Assembly (NCBI RefSeq): GCF_039522005.1
Contig: NZ_BAAADA010000165.1
Coordinates: 1 to 5,439, forward strand
Direction of reading: 5' to 3'
Length of the DNA stretch: 5,439 nucleotides
DNA from: Alkalibacterium indicireducens
Lineage (GTDB): Bacteria > Bacillota > Bacilli > Lactobacillales > Carnobacteriaceae_A
Shown here: positions 4,953 to 5,439 of the stretch, piece after piece
How positions within the stretch are numbered: the stretch's first letter is position 1
Layout of the letters: the number at the start of each line of letters is the position of its first letter
Notes under the pieces: model-generated
What the model saw: only the letters and a program-made list of their open reading frames with translations
The model's database searches: none
Told to the model about the DNA's origin: nothing
Program-made: the position numbers and the translations under genes

Positions 4953-5333
4953 ATGAAAACCGAGTTAAGATATACTCTATGGATATTGTTTAATCTGATT
5001 ATAGCTTTCGGTTACATATTTTTGTTTCTCCGTTATGACAATGCTCTTTCTGATGTACTGCTGTTCTATCTTTTGATACACCCACTATTCAGTTTAATTA
5101 TCAGTATATATGCTTTCAAAAAGATCAAGACTGAGAACAGGTCTTTTAAACCTGCTGGAAAACTATTAATTATCAGTTTGTTAGTGATCAGTTCATATGT
5201 AAACTACTCCTACTTTTTCTCTGACAAGATGGGGACAATGACGACGACATACAGCATTATAGACAAGTCAACTGATCAGGATAGTAACCAGATAACAGTA
5301 TTCGATAGGTCATTTAATACTGAATTGCACTAG
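4953..5333 (+). CDS. Small three-TM membrane protein of unknown function
   Basis: I do not recognise this 126-residue protein. It has three clear membrane helices: LWILFNLIIAFGYIFLFL (9-26), DVLLFYLLIHPLFSLIISIYAF (34-55) and LLIISLLVISSYVNYSYFF (71-89). A short basic loop with KKIKTENRSFK (56-66) joins helices 2 and 3. The positive-inside rule would put that loop in the cytoplasm, leaving the polar tail of about 36 residues (91-126, rich in Thr, Ser and Asp) outside. AAGAAGGTG (4940-4947) is the ribosome binding site for the ATG. The gene stands alone and is divergent from the transporter across a 208-bp gap. No clear terminator follows it within the window. It may be a lineage-specific hypothetical protein. 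Confidence 0.7.
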   Translation: MKTELRYTLWILFNLIIAFGYIFLFLRYDNALSDVLLFYLLIHPLFSLIISIYAFKKIKTENRSFKPAGKLLIISLLVISSYVNYSYFFSDKMGTMTTTYSIIDKSTDQDSNQITVFDRSFNTELH

Positions 5334-5408
5334 TGTTGCATAAAACTTAGAATAAATGATTTTCATACATTGTTACTTTCATCACAAGTAGTTTTCGTTA
5401 AAATTTCC

Positions 5409-5439
5409 AAAAAAGTCAATTGCTGGCGCAAGGGATGAC
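5409..5439 (-). terminator. Possible terminator of a leftward gene beyond the right edge
   Basis: On the minus strand GTCA-TCCC-TTGC-GCCA-GCAA-T-TGAC can fold into a hairpin (5439-5415) of two 4-bp stem parts around an unequal internal loop, followed by TTTTTT (5414-5409). The stem is imperfect and the window ends at its base, so extra pairing outside cannot be seen. If real, it implies a minus-strand gene just to the right. Confidence 0.3.

Noticed and set aside
1..5439. CRISPR array, tRNA or rRNA genes
   Set aside because: No regularly spaced direct repeats, tRNA-like cloverleaf or rRNA sequence was recognised on either strand.

Overview
The window looks like chromosomal DNA of a low-GC Gram-positive bacterium (Bacillota, most likely Bacillales). 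This rests on AT-rich sequence, strong AGGAGG-type ribosome binding sites, TTGACA/TATAAT promoters, U-tailed intrinsic terminators, and a group IIC intron whose core closely resembles, from memory, the Oceanobacillus iheyensis intron. The genus cannot be fixed by eye.

Layout, left to right. (1) Positions 1-491 (minus strand) are the 5' part of a group IIC intron: ribozyme domains I-III, then the start of domain IV with an open frame running off the left edge. (2) The intron begins 7 nt past the stem of the intrinsic terminator (499-524) of a RimJ/RimL-type GNAT acetyltransferase gene (538-1092, minus). This is the classic IIC insertion site. (3) Positions 1287-2750 (minus) form a three-gene operon: an ArsR-family repressor, a SRPBCC/AHSA1-domain protein overlapping it by 4 nt, and an FAD/NAD(P)H oxidoreductase of the ferredoxin-reductase fold. 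The oxidoreductase is broken by a frameshift in an A8 run and by an in-frame TAA. (4) The 182-bp divergent region 2751-2932 holds the operon promoter, with one copy of a 16-bp palindrome filling the -35/-10 spacer and a second copy in the leader. It also holds the promoter of the rightward gene. (5) 2933-3718 (plus) encodes a YghU-type glutathione S-transferase-like disulfide-bond oxidoreductase, ended by a perfect 16-bp stem terminator. (6) 3833-4744 (minus) encodes a 10-TM EamA/DMT-type transporter convergent with it. (7) 4953-5333 (plus) encodes a small three-TM membrane protein of unknown function. (8) The right edge carries a possible terminator for a leftward gene outside the window.

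How the parts may work together: the ArsR protein probably represses its own operon through the two palindromes. The operon pairs a ligand-binding SRPBCC protein with a (now broken) flavin reductase, and a thiol-redox enzyme is transcribed divergently from the same control region. That suggests a small detoxification or redox-stress locus, but the inducing ligand is unknown. Nothing clearly belongs to a wholly new system. The most notable items are the intron-at-terminator arrangement with a matching EBS1/IBS1 pair, the paired operators, and the doubly inactivated oxidoreductase.
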